Below, piece after piece: positions 50,308 to 59,379 of a stretch of 64,000 nucleotides of DNA. Position 1 is the stretch's first letter, and each line of letters begins with the position of its first letter. Under the pieces are notes generated by a model. The model did no database searches. It was not told where the DNA came from and was given only the letters and a program-made list of their open reading frames with translations. This stretch comes from Mucilaginibacter frigoritolerans (GTDB lineage Bacteria > Bacteroidota > Bacteroidia > Sphingobacteriales > Sphingobacteriaceae), in NCBI RefSeq assembly GCF_007830615.1, contig NZ_VLLI01000012.1, positions 1-64,000 of the forward strand, in the 5' to 3' direction. The position numbers and the translations under genes were made by a program.

Positions 50308-51693
50308 CTAATTCTGCTGCTTTACCGGGGTTGGAGCAGTAACTGGTACTGGTGCAGGTGTTATAATCTTTGGTGCCTGCTTAACCTTGTTTACCGGTGG
50401 TTTAGTAGGTGGAGCTTGTCCACCTAAAGGCCTGGCTTGTTGTTGATTAGGTTGCTGAGCACCTTGATTATTATTTTGCACATTAACCGGCCTTGGAGTT
50501 GGTTGAACTTGCTGATTATTGCCAGGATTGTTCCCTTGTCTAAAACCCTGACTGTTATTAGGTTGATTTTGTGGTTGTGATGGATTTGGATTATTTCCCT
50601 GACCATTACCAAGCCTGCCGTTTTGTTGGTTTGCTGGTTGTGATGGGTTTGGATTATTTCCCTGTCCATTACCAGGCCTGCCGTTTTGTTGGTTTGCTGG
50701 TTGTGATGGATTTGGATTATTTCCCTGTCCATTACCTGGCCTACCGTTCTGTTGATTTTGTGGCTGCGATGGATTCGGATTATTTCCCTGCCCAAAGCCC
50801 GGTCTTCCGTTTTGTTGGTTTGCTGGTCTGTTTTGCCCTGTGTTATTTTGTCCATAGCCTATAACTTTTCTAGGAGCAGGCGTATTTGAATTATTACTAT
50901 TACCATTATTAGGATTTTGCTTAATAACCGGCTGATAAACGTTAAGCTGACCATTCACCATTGATTGCCCTGGACGATTGCTGGGATTTATTCTGATTTG
51001 CGGTATGCTTCTATTGGTGATATGTTCTACATCGCCAGCTCTAGGCCCCCTATTATAGTAAACCACATTTCTGTTATTTACAACAGTGGTATTAGTATTG
51101 TTGATAATAGTGGTGTTATTTATAACGGTTACATTGTTTCTAACAACGTAATTATTCATATTGGTTTGGGTAATATGGTTGGCATCAACGTAGGTCCAAT
51201 CATTATTTCTTGGCCTCCATCCATTATTTACCCCTGGTGGAATTGGTGCCCATCCATAATAATCGCCGGATTGTCCCCAGGCAACCCATGCAGGAGCCCA
51301 TTCTTGTCCTGGTGTCCATAACCATCCATAATCAGGATCAAGAAACCATCTTCCATAATGAAAGGTGGCCCAGCCCCAGCTATAATTTGATACCCAGGTC
51401 CAACCATAATCGCTGTAAGCCCAATAGCCATTTGTTTCATATGGTCTGAAATCAGGATCAACATTGGGCTGCCAAACGTATCCATAATTCGGGTAATCAA
51501 TCCACTGGCCATAGGGACTCAATTCATCATAAAACACCTGATTGGTTTGCGGTTGATCTGCATAAGCAGGTTGTTGTTGTGGAGGCGGTTGAGTATTATA
51601 AACAGGTTGTGCAGTTTCAGTAGTATATATAATTGGCGTACAACCGGCCAATGCTGCAGAAAGTAGGAATATCAAATAAACTATTTTTTTCAT
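50308..51693 (-). CDS. DUF6600-domain lipoprotein with a 21-residue tandem repeat tail
   Basis: A 461-residue protein with a lipoprotein signal (LAGC, Cys18), a Gln/Pro-rich spacer, then a Trp/Tyr-rich DUF6600 domain (about 50-165: YDELSPYGQWIDYPNYGYVW, YHYGRWFLDPDYGWLW-type repeats). After an Asn-rich stretch come about four copies of NQQNGRPGxGQGNNPNPSQP (about 290-380) and a Pro/Gln tail. It is probably attached to the cell envelope. The domain's role is unknown; a cell-wall or matrix contact is possible. Confidence 0.85.
   Translation of the reverse strand: MKKIVYLIFLLSAALAGCTPIIYTTETAQPVYNTQPPPQQQPAYADQPQTNQVFYDELSPYGQWIDYPNYGYVWQPNVDPDFRPYETNGYWAYSDYGWTWVSNYSWGWATFHYGRWFLDPDYGWLWTPGQEWAPAWVAWGQSGDYYGWAPIPPGVNNGWRPRNNDWTYVDANHITQTNMNNYVVRNNVTVINNTTIINNTNTTVVNNRNVVYYNRGPRAGDVEHITNRSIPQIRINPSNRPGQSMVNGQLNVYQPVIKQNPNNGNSNNSNTPAPRKVIGYGQNNTGQNRPANQQNGRPGFGQGNNPNPSQPQNQQNGRPGNGQGNNPNPSQPANQQNGRPGNGQGNNPNPSQPANQQNGRLGNGQGNNPNPSQPQNQPNNSQGFRQGNNPGNNQQVQPTPRPVNVQNNNQGAQQPNQQQARPLGGQAPPTKPPVNKVKQAPKIITPAPVPVTAPTPVKQQN
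50560..50821. repeat. 63-base tandem repeat inside the DUF6600 gene
   Basis: About four units of 63 bases (21 codons) encode NQQNGRPGNGQGNNPNPSQP-like sequence; units differ by few bases. The length is a multiple of three, so copy-number change would keep the frame. Confidence 0.85.
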
Positions 51694-51837
51694 GACAAGG
51701 CGTCTTTAATATGCTTATTGCAAGTATGACGCCACCAAGATAAATAAGTTTAGTCAATTGTAATAAATATATTACAAACTAAAACAGCATTATAAAAACA
51801 CTGTTTGACTAGAAAATATGTTTGCGTTTTTAATTTA

Positions 51838-54561
51838 CTATTTCACTTTATACTGAAAAACAGTACGGCCAATGTTTCCATCATCGTCAATTCCTTCAAC
51901 TATAACACGATAAGTGCCTTTTCCCTCTCCATTGTAATACTCAAAAGTTGCGGAGCCGGTTTTATCTGTAATTACATTCGGATTCCAGTAAATGGTATTA
52001 CGAAAATCATTTATATCCTTCAAATTATCTTGTGTATTATATACAGGAGAATAAAATACTCTGGCTTTATAAAAGCCCTTTGGCATAATGGTAATTACAT
52101 TTTTCTGCATGGTCAAAAATGATAAATCCATATTTTGCTTGTCAACAGGCGAAAAACTGTGACTTTTTGTAGTTATAGATATTATACCATTACAATCATA
52201 AAAGGTCATCACTTTTGCAATTCCATCTTTAAAAAAAACTTCAATAGACTCAATATCGGCAGGATTTATACTTGAAAGGTAAATATCATCAACGGCCAGG
52301 CCATTAACAAAAAACTTAACCGGTTTTTTATTTCCGTTCATATAATCCTTTTGTATGTAATACTTATCGTCAGAATGCCACAATCCAAATACCCTGCCTA
52401 ATACACATCCCTCAAAGTCGCTACTGCAATCTTTCAATGCATCAGGTCCCAAAACCTGATCTGCTTCAAAGCTTAACCCTACAAGCGATTTATATGGAGC
52501 ATGCAGGACTTTCGCTTTTTGCGCCTTAATCACCACTTCTTTCAACAAATGAGTATTATCGTTTTGTTTCCTTTTATTAAACAAATACACATTCATTGCG
52601 CTATCAACGTTATCTATTGGGATTTGACTATAAGTACCTTTCACCAACGGCATCGCGGCAGGAATATCAACCATAATCATCAAATTATCGCTATTAACGT
52701 TGTTACGGGCGCTCAAAGTTATTTTGGTAAAATCATAAACAGAAACATTTGAAAAGGTAAAATGCCCTTCTGCATCAGTAACTGTATTGGCACTTATGTT
52801 TCTGTCAGGAATACTGATACTTACATTTCCTTTAAACACCGGCACTCCACTTTCGGTACGTAAAGTACCGGATATATCAATCTGCTTTTCAGCAAGAAAA
52901 GTGATAGGAGGATATTTATCAACCAGGATATTAGTATAAGAAAATCGTCTATAACCTTGTGTAAGCATCAATACATCAAGATCTGCAAGTTTCTTATCAT
53001 CAATATGATTAAAATAATAATTGGGCTTTTCAATATAACCTCTTAAATCTGAGGTAAGCAATAGACTGCTCAATATGGTTGTTTCAGCATCTTCACTAAA
53101 TGGGATCTTCGTACCATCAACCACCGCTACCGAAAAACTTCCGTGTGCCGGAAGCGCTTGATTTTTAGCAGACAATGTCATAGTAACCTTTTGCTTAACA
53201 TTATAAGAAGGGAGATTAGTATTTAAAGAAATACTTATGGCATCATTATGCTGAATAAATACTAGTCTTTCGCTTAATGGATCTCCGTCCGCTGCAAAAA
53301 GTGTAATTTGTAAAATACCTGTTGGGAATTTACTTTTAGGTATAACTCCTGTGTAAACTAAACTCTGTAAAGCTGCTAAACCAGTATAATAAATTACGCC
53401 ACCACTTTGTGCAACAATATAAAAACCCTTGTTCTGATATCTTTTTAAAAACTGATCGTTTGTTGCTATTTTAATACTTATGTTGTCCGGATCATTATTA
53501 TTAACGCCAATAACAATTCCGTCCTTCGTTACACCTGGTAAATCGTAAGTATTTTTTGATCCATCCGGAAAAAGAACAATGGCTTTGTAGGTTTTATTGT
53601 TTTCGGGGATTAATGGAAATAAACCCATTCCTGCATGTCCGGAAGAAAAAGTTGCAACTTCAACACCTGTATTATCAACTACCGAGCCGCTAACATTAAT
53701 TCCCATACCATCAGTTCCTACTGCTTTAAAGGCAATTTTTGAACGCACACCACTTATCAGGTTGCCGCCTTCAGGAAAAAACTGAACATCAGCAGAAGCC
53801 AGTATCGTTTTTAATGAAAATGTATTTACAATTGGGTTTTTACTGCCTTGGTCAACGGAGGTCACCAAATCAGGTGAAACAGATCCCGTTAATTTATCGC
53901 CTTGAAAAGTAACAGTTAAAAAACCATTTTTATCAGTTACTCCTTTTCCTTTAACTATAGCTTGATTTTCAGTTTTGAGATCATAATTTACTTTCTTATC
54001 GGCAATCGGATTTCCATCGTGGTCTTTATAGGATAGTTTGGCAGTTATATAAACACTATTATTCTTTTTTGTCTTGGTAAAGGTGGCCCCAGATGCTAAA
54101 GTGTTATCGGCTATATCGCCTACACTAATAGCTTTATTAAAAAAATATTCGGAGCCAAAATTTCGCATCCAATTGGTGTATGCTCTTATGTAATAGTTAC
54201 CTTGCTTATATAAAGCCTTTGAAAGCACAATATCACCAAAGGCAATGCCATTAGCTGCTTGCAACTTTAATGATTGAATTATGGAATCTTTATCACTAAT
54301 TACATCAACATAAATTATCCGGCTCAATGCTGAGGGCTGATGCAGAGAACCGATAGTAAGGTAAGCCTTAAACCAAACAGTATCACTAACGGCATAATAA
54401 GGTTTATCAAAATGGAGATAAATTTTCTCAAAAGGATGCTCAGTAGATAGCTTCTCCGTTTTTGAAACTATAGTATTTAATGAAATACTATCCTGCTGTG
54501 CAAATGCCTGTGCGATAGTAGTAATGAATAATAAGATAAGTACGTATTTTTTAAAATCCAT
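51838..54561 (-). CDS. MG2-like / TonB-plug secreted protein
   Basis: A 907-residue protein with a signal peptide (cleavage near A21). It begins with the Sphingobacteriia-typical EKIYLHFDKPYYAVSDTVWF segment (macroglobulin MG2-like), continues with several immunoglobulin-like/carboxypeptidase-like modules, and near the C-terminus (about 690-830) has a plug-like part with VNGLAVDDIYLSSINPADIE and VFFKDGIAKVM. There is no beta-barrel, so it is not a receptor itself; such proteins may pair with outer-membrane machinery or protect the envelope. Function is unproven. Confidence 0.8.
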   Translation of the reverse strand: MDFKKYVLILLFITTIAQAFAQQDSISLNTIVSKTEKLSTEHPFEKIYLHFDKPYYAVSDTVWFKAYLTIGSLHQPSALSRIIYVDVISDKDSIIQSLKLQAANGIAFGDIVLSKALYKQGNYYIRAYTNWMRNFGSEYFFNKAISVGDIADNTLASGATFTKTKKNNSVYITAKLSYKDHDGNPIADKKVNYDLKTENQAIVKGKGVTDKNGFLTVTFQGDKLTGSVSPDLVTSVDQGSKNPIVNTFSLKTILASADVQFFPEGGNLISGVRSKIAFKAVGTDGMGINVSGSVVDNTGVEVATFSSGHAGMGLFPLIPENNKTYKAIVLFPDGSKNTYDLPGVTKDGIVIGVNNNDPDNISIKIATNDQFLKRYQNKGFYIVAQSGGVIYYTGLAALQSLVYTGVIPKSKFPTGILQITLFAADGDPLSERLVFIQHNDAISISLNTNLPSYNVKQKVTMTLSAKNQALPAHGSFSVAVVDGTKIPFSEDAETTILSSLLLTSDLRGYIEKPNYYFNHIDDKKLADLDVLMLTQGYRRFSYTNILVDKYPPITFLAEKQIDISGTLRTESGVPVFKGNVSISIPDRNISANTVTDAEGHFTFSNVSVYDFTKITLSARNNVNSDNLMIMVDIPAAMPLVKGTYSQIPIDNVDSAMNVYLFNKRKQNDNTHLLKEVVIKAQKAKVLHAPYKSLVGLSFEADQVLGPDALKDCSSDFEGCVLGRVFGLWHSDDKYYIQKDYMNGNKKPVKFFVNGLAVDDIYLSSINPADIESIEVFFKDGIAKVMTFYDCNGIISITTKSHSFSPVDKQNMDLSFLTMQKNVITIMPKGFYKARVFYSPVYNTQDNLKDINDFRNTIYWNPNVITDKTGSATFEYYNGEGKGTYRVIVEGIDDDGNIGRTVFQYKVK

Positions 54562-54740
54562 TTGATGGTATATTCAATTTAAAAGTGGCTAATATATCCA
54601 TTAATGCTTAAATCATTTGGCGTTTAACAATGCTTTAACAATATTTTTACCTTTAAAAGGATAATGAATATATTTCTTAAGTTTATCTAAGCAAGATCTA
54701 TTCATTCTATATAGAGCTTTTGCCTTTAATAATTTTTATT

Positions 54741-55526
54741 ATGAAGAAAAAAGAAGAAATAAAATACCTGGATAAAGAATGGGAAGAGATGGATGCCAGC
54801 TTGAAATTATTTTTAGAAACAGGAGATCAGGAAGCACTTCATAAATTTAGGGTACAGATAAAAAAAATAAAAGCGATACTTAGTTTGATTGAAGGAAGTT
54901 CGGATGAAAAAGGTTTGTTAAAGCAATTTAAACCGGTACGCAAAATCTTCAAAAGTGCTGGCTATGTACGGGATGCACATGTCCACTTACAATTAAGTTC
55001 AAAATATGGGTTTGAAAATGAAGAGTTTGAAAATAATCAGCAAAAGATAATAGAGGAAGGTACAATAGAACTTCAAAACAAAAGCAAAAAAATCATCAGT
55101 AACATAAAGAGCACACGCAAGGAGCTTAAAAAGCAATTACCCTCGGTATCTAATGAATCAATTGTTCAATATTACAAACAACAGCTTGAACAAATTGCTG
55201 TTAATTTTACCGTTTCGGGTTTTACTGAAGATATGCATACGAACCGAAAACTGATAAAAATTTTGGTTTACAACCATAAATTCGCAGGTGAGGCTTTAAA
55301 TAGTAAATTGAATTTCAACAAGGTATATTTAGATAAGTTACAGGAGGCAATCGGAAAATGGCATGATAATGTGCTGGCGGCTCAACTATTCTCATCCCCA
55401 CCACTTAACGACAAACCAATAGTTATCCGCATAAACAGAATAAATGCCGGAGTAAAACGAACTATAACCTCATTGGGAAATGATTTTATGAAAAAGGCTA
55501 CTACCTTTGAAAACGAAAATAATTAA
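54741..55526 (+). CDS. CHAD-domain protein
   Basis: A 261-residue, highly charged helical protein. The CHAD domain, a histidine-rich alpha-helical fold that binds polyphosphate in known cases, is visible in HKFRVQIKKIKAILSLI, a later RDAHVH motif and KWHDNVLAAQ. The start ATG 54741 is preferred to a TTG at 54720. It is followed 8 bases later by a CYTH-domain gene, a classic pairing. Confidence 0.9.
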   Translation: MKKKEEIKYLDKEWEEMDASLKLFLETGDQEALHKFRVQIKKIKAILSLIEGSSDEKGLLKQFKPVRKIFKSAGYVRDAHVHLQLSSKYGFENEEFENNQQKIIEEGTIELQNKSKKIISNIKSTRKELKKQLPSVSNESIVQYYKQQLEQIAVNFTVSGFTEDMHTNRKLIKILVYNHKFAGEALNSKLNFNKVYLDKLQEAIGKWHDNVLAAQLFSSPPLNDKPIVIRINRINAGVKRTITSLGNDFMKKATTFENENN

Positions 55527-55534
55527 CTAATAAA

Positions 55535-56014
55535 ATGGGCGTTGAAATAGAAAGAAAGTTTTTGGTTGATAAAGATAAATGGGCGCATGTTATTAAACCA
55601 ACCGGAACACATTACAGGCAAGGGTATTTGCTGGATGAAGCCAAACGCATCATTAGGGTAAGAACTACCGATAAACAAGGCTTCTTAACTATTAAGGGTA
55701 TAACTAATGGCATTACCCGTAAGGAATACGAATATAAAATACCAGTTGAGGAAGGCGTTGAACTGCTTGATGCATTTGCGGAATCTGAAGTTGAAAAAAT
55801 CAGATACAAAATAACTTTTGAAGGCAAGCTTTGGGAAGTTGATGAATTTCATGGCGATAATACAGGCCTCCTAATGGCCGAAATTGAATTACAACATGAA
55901 GACGAAGCATTCATTAAACCTGACTGGATAACAATTGAAGTAAGCAACGACGGGAGATACTACAATTCTAATTTATCAAAAAATCCTTTTAAAAACTGGG
56001 GCAATAAGAGCTAA
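55535..56014 (+). CDS. CYTH-domain (triphosphate tunnel metalloenzyme-like) protein
   Basis: A 159-residue protein with the CYTH signature ExExK (E4, E6, K8 in VEIERKFLV). It contains further tunnel strands with basic and acidic pairs (LTIKGITNGITRKEYEY, WEVDEFHGDNTGLLMAEIEL). Such enzymes hydrolyse tripolyphosphate or act on nucleotide triphosphates. With the CHAD partner the substrate is probably inorganic triphosphate or polyphosphate. Confidence 0.92.
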   Translation: MGVEIERKFLVDKDKWAHVIKPTGTHYRQGYLLDEAKRIIRVRTTDKQGFLTIKGITNGITRKEYEYKIPVEEGVELLDAFAESEVEKIRYKITFEGKLWEVDEFHGDNTGLLMAEIELQHEDEAFIKPDWITIEVSNDGRYYNSNLSKNPFKNWGNKS

Positions 56015-56035
56015 ACTCAACAATTGCTTATTTTA

Positions 56036-56326
56036 TTAATCACAATTAGGTAATTGTAAAAGGTAATCGACAGCTTCATTGCTAGCTGTTTTAACGTATT
56101 TATTGCCATTTGGGCAAACTGCCGGAATAAGGCCCAGCTTGTTACCATATTGATCAATAATGTAGGCCTCCCCGCTCTCTTCTTTTATCCAATCATATAT
56201 TTTTGTACGGTCGGTTATTCCTTTTACGTTTATTCTTTCATTTATCCATTCAAGATAATCAATCGCGAGGTATGGGTTATCAAATATTCCATCTTCTTTT
56301 TTAATGCAAATTATACGTACAGCCAT
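56036..56326 (-). CDS. DUF3892-like small protein
   Basis: A 96-residue soluble protein. MAVRIICIKKEDGIFDNPYL and the end GNKYVKTASNEAVDYLLQL with PNCD fit the DUF3892 pattern (GNxYVKT...LLxLPxC). Function is unknown. It runs convergent with the CYTH gene with only 21 bases between the stops. Confidence 0.7.
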   Translation of the reverse strand: MAVRIICIKKEDGIFDNPYLAIDYLEWINERINVKGITDRTKIYDWIKEESGEAYIIDQYGNKLGLIPAVCPNGNKYVKTASNEAVDYLLQLPNCD

Positions 56327-56504
56327 CTTTAATAGTGTTTTAATTGAGGAGGTTGGGTAAAAATAAATTAAAACGAGTACCAGAACCGTAGTATTTTTCC
56401 TGAATTTGATACGTAAAACTACGTGAGTTCAGCTATAATATTAAATAATAACTATAGGATAATTACATTGCCTAATAAACAACAATCATTAAGCGAAATT
56501 GGGC

Positions 56505-57674
56505 TTATTGAGCACAAGTATTGGCACTTATGCGGAAAAACTTGAAGCTAACGGGTATGGTTACTGAATTAGTAAAGCCCCTGATAGCAAAAATGCCTAT
56601 ATATTTAGGCTTCATATCAAACTCCTGGCTTACCACCTCCTTAAATGCTGTATTTTCGTCAACCCCGCCAGCATACAAGAACCTGTATTTGTTACCGCTT
56701 TTTTCAATCCGGAGTGCGGAGTTTTTCAGATTCTTAAAAAGAGCTGGATTTTTTTTCAGACTATCAAGAAAAAAGATTGGTTTATGTGCTATTTCTTCGG
56801 GTTTACCAAACCCCTGGCCTAACGAAGTTATAGCCTGAATAAGTATTTCTCGCGGCATTTTCATCCCACCAAAATTATCGTTAAATGCCAATGACATTCT
56901 TATGCTTTTCCCCGTAAAAGAAGTATCTTCCAATAATAAAATGCCTGCCTGTTGCCATTCATCTTGCGGTATAAAATCACTAAAATGTACTTCGGCAGTA
57001 AAACATCCCGCGGGTATTGGATGTAACAGTAAATTTTTAATATCAGGTTTGGAAGATGGATCGGGCCAGTAATCTCCACGCAAGGTATACAACGTAAGTT
57101 GCCCGGGTTTAACGGCCCGCTTATTCCAATAAGTGTTATCCTTTGATTTGATGAACCATCCATTATTATTCATGACGTGTTCATCGGTGTTATGAAAATA
57201 CTCAGTAAACTGATAACTGCTATCCGTTTCCAATTCATATCGCAAATAAATACCTAGGGCTATTATTACAGACATAATAACAGCAACTGCTATCCATAAA
57301 CGTTTTTCATTGGACTTAGTATTACCGGGAGTTTTTTGTATCCTCTCCCGGTAAAGAAACCAGTACGGATAATGGCTTTCATCATTTTTTCGTTGGATTT
57401 CGGTGGTATACGGTGCTTCCAGCACATACCTTGCCAATGTATCTAATGTAGCAACAGAAGGGTTCTCTTTTTTGCCTGCCTTGCTATCCATAACAAAAAA
57501 AGAGTAATTCTTAACACTCTTCCATCCTATTGAAAGCCCGGTTAGCCCGGTTATTTTATTGCAAAATATCTTACTTTCTGTTTCTGTTAAAGGGTTTTCC
57601 ATTGCAAAGCCAAAGCATTTCCAATACGCTTCTTTAAACAAGGTTACAAAGGTCAGAAAATCCAATTCAATCAT
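56505..57674 (-). CDS. Membrane protein with helical N-terminal domain and lectin-like C-terminal domain
   Basis: A 389-residue protein. The cytoplasmic part (about 1-110) has helices resembling a DNA-binding repressor-like domain (GLSIGWKSVKNYSFFV, SVATLDTLARYVLEAP). One membrane span (about 125-147) follows. The extracytoplasmic part (about 160-389) has strands like a concanavalin-type sugar-binding sandwich (WYFTGDYWPDP-like, PAGCFTAEVHFSDF, EWQQAGILLLED). No family is recognised with confidence. The layout suggests a one-protein signal transducer from carbohydrate to transcription (hypothesis). A promoter (TTG-N22-TATTTTTG, 57704-57736) precedes it. Confidence 0.65.
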   Translation of the reverse strand: MIELDFLTFVTLFKEAYWKCFGFAMENPLTETESKIFCNKITGLTGLSIGWKSVKNYSFFVMDSKAGKKENPSVATLDTLARYVLEAPYTTEIQRKNDESHYPYWFLYRERIQKTPGNTKSNEKRLWIAVAVIMSVIIALGIYLRYELETDSSYQFTEYFHNTDEHVMNNNGWFIKSKDNTYWNKRAVKPGQLTLYTLRGDYWPDPSSKPDIKNLLLHPIPAGCFTAEVHFSDFIPQDEWQQAGILLLEDTSFTGKSIRMSLAFNDNFGGMKMPREILIQAITSLGQGFGKPEEIAHKPIFFLDSLKKNPALFKNLKNSALRIEKSGNKYRFLYAGGVDENTAFKEVVSQEFDMKPKYIGIFAIRGFTNSVTIPVSFKFFRISANTCAQ

Positions 57675-57703
57675 AAGACACTAACAATCAATTATATAAA
57701 ATA

Positions 57704-57736
57704 CAAAAATAGAATTCCGTAAGATTTACGCTGCAA
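57704..57736 (-). promoter_or_regulatory. Candidate promoter of the 389-residue membrane protein gene
   Basis: On the minus strand TTG (57734-57736), 22 bases, TATTTTTG (57704-57711). Spacing is one base longer than the usual maximum. Confidence 0.4.
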
Positions 57737-57825
57737 TTACGCCCGCTTAAAATCCATTCAAAGATATTTACAATTGAGCCACAAGGCGATGAATATTATC
57801 TGTCAAATCATCAAAAATTACAACA

Positions 57826-58563
57826 ATGAAATATCTGATATTATTAGCACTCATTATGCTATCTGCAAAATTATTTTCGCAAAACATTCAGCTGCATTAT
57901 GATTTTAGGCATACCATTGATCCTGCCCACAATTCCCAAAACTTCCCAACATTGTATTTTGAATATTTTAAATCGCTTGACAGCGGCAAGTCGTTTATAA
58001 AACCGGGGGCATTTTTTATAAAGATGGAAAGCGATTTGCAGGGAGATAACTACAATATTGGTAAAGCCTTTATTCAAACATCACAAACATTTCGTTTCTG
58101 GCAGCCTAAAATATTTTTAAGCGTGCAATATAGCGGCGGATTGGGGGTGACCGATCCTAAGCAGTACAGCTATTATATTAATAATGCGTTGTCAATAGGG
58201 CCGAGTTACTCATTTCAATGGCTCGGCGCTTATTTCAGTTCTACCATATATTATACCTATAATATGCTCCAAAAAACCAGTAATGATGTAATGCTTTCCT
58301 TTTATTGGGGCAAAGGATTTTGGAATTACAAAGTGGAATTTGCAGGAGATTTTGAGTTGTACACGCTCAATAAAAATTTAGGCGATGCTTTAACACAGAA
58401 TCTGCATGGAAAAACAGTCTCTTTTTTTGGAGAACCACAAGTATGGTTTAAAATTCACAACAATTTTTCAATGGGATCAAAGATTTTGTTGTATTACCAC
58501 GTGATCACCACCCAAAATCTGTTCGAAGTCTATCCTACTATAGCAGCAAGGATTAAGTTTTAG
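57826..58563 (+). CDS. DUF5020-family outer-membrane protein (Tsx-like)
   Basis: A 245-residue protein with a signal peptide (cleavage near S18) and strand-rich body. NIQLHYDFRHTIDP and FPTLYFEYFKSLDSGKSFIKPG are the family landmarks. DUF5020 proteins resemble the nucleoside channel Tsx, so a small outer-membrane barrel is expected. The substrate is unknown. It ends in KF, as many barrels do, and is divergent from the 389-residue membrane protein. Confidence 0.82.
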   Translation: MKYLILLALIMLSAKLFSQNIQLHYDFRHTIDPAHNSQNFPTLYFEYFKSLDSGKSFIKPGAFFIKMESDLQGDNYNIGKAFIQTSQTFRFWQPKIFLSVQYSGGLGVTDPKQYSYYINNALSIGPSYSFQWLGAYFSSTIYYTYNMLQKTSNDVMLSFYWGKGFWNYKVEFAGDFELYTLNKNLGDALTQNLHGKTVSFFGEPQVWFKIHNNFSMGSKILLYYHVITTQNLFEVYPTIAARIKF

Positions 58564-58569
58564 CGGACG

Positions 58570-58923
58570 TTATCCAATAAAAAACTGTTGACTTACAATT
58601 TTCCCGTTTTCAACTTTGTAAACGCAAAGCTCTTCTAATGCTCTTTCGGTTTGATCAGCAGAAGTAAAACCCATAGCGAGTACTACACTAAAATAGCTAC
58701 CCGCAAATATCGGTTCAGATAATCTCACCTTGTTAACCTTATTCGCTTCTAAAAAATTCTTCTCTCTTTCAATTAAGGCTGACAGACCTGTTAAAGGTTC
58801 ATTCTTATAAATAGGGTCGGTACTTACTGCATGTTCAGAAAACAAACTGCTATAAGCCTCTACAAATTTATGTTCGGTACACAACGATGATAAACGGTTC
58901 GCAATTTCAACTATGCTATTCAT
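58570..58923 (-). CDS. SnoaL-like (NTF2-fold) protein
   Basis: A 117-residue soluble protein with a SnoaL-like cone fold: IANRLSSLCTEHKFVEAYSSLF, HAVSTDPIYKNEPLTG and VYKVENGKIVSQQFFIG. Such small proteins range from isomerases to ligand binders; nothing here names a substrate. It lies only 6 bases from the convergent DUF5020 gene. Confidence 0.82.
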   Translation of the reverse strand: MNSIVEIANRLSSLCTEHKFVEAYSSLFSEHAVSTDPIYKNEPLTGLSALIEREKNFLEANKVNKVRLSEPIFAGSYFSVVLAMGFTSADQTERALEELCVYKVENGKIVSQQFFIG

Positions 58924-59379
58924 TTTAATTCAGATTTAAATGGTGAATACAATGTAGTACAATAGCAATGGCATCATTGTTTTTTTAAAGCTAGGTTTGT
59001 TACATAGAGATGACCCGGCAATGTTTATGTAATAAAAACAGATTAAAAAATAACACAATATTAAATACTGTTATAATTAAAAACAGGTCTTAAATAATCG
59101 GAAAAACCAAACAAATTCAACCGTTTTAATGGTTTTTGATGGGTTATACCAAAAACTATAGACTTAGTAGAAGTTTTAGCCAGTAATGAAACTTCAATAA
59201 CTAAAAGCTTAAATTATCAAGTTCAAATAAAAAACAAGTATTTATTAACAAATTATCAATTTAAAAACATATTAATATCAGATTATTTAGAAAAATTTAA
59301 AAATTTTAAGATATTTTAAATTAAACTTCAAAATCAGTAATTTCGTTGTTACACCATTTTATAAACGGGTTAATTTACG
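58924..59379. other. AT-rich intergenic region upstream of gltB
   Basis: 456 bases with no open frame, tRNA or hairpin strong enough to call. TAATTTCG (59338-59345) is one base off a -7 element for gltB. Confidence 0.45.

Noticed and set aside
50560..50821. Tandem repeats that could be mistaken for a CRISPR array
   Set aside because: The units are adjacent without spacers and translate in frame as part of a lipoprotein.
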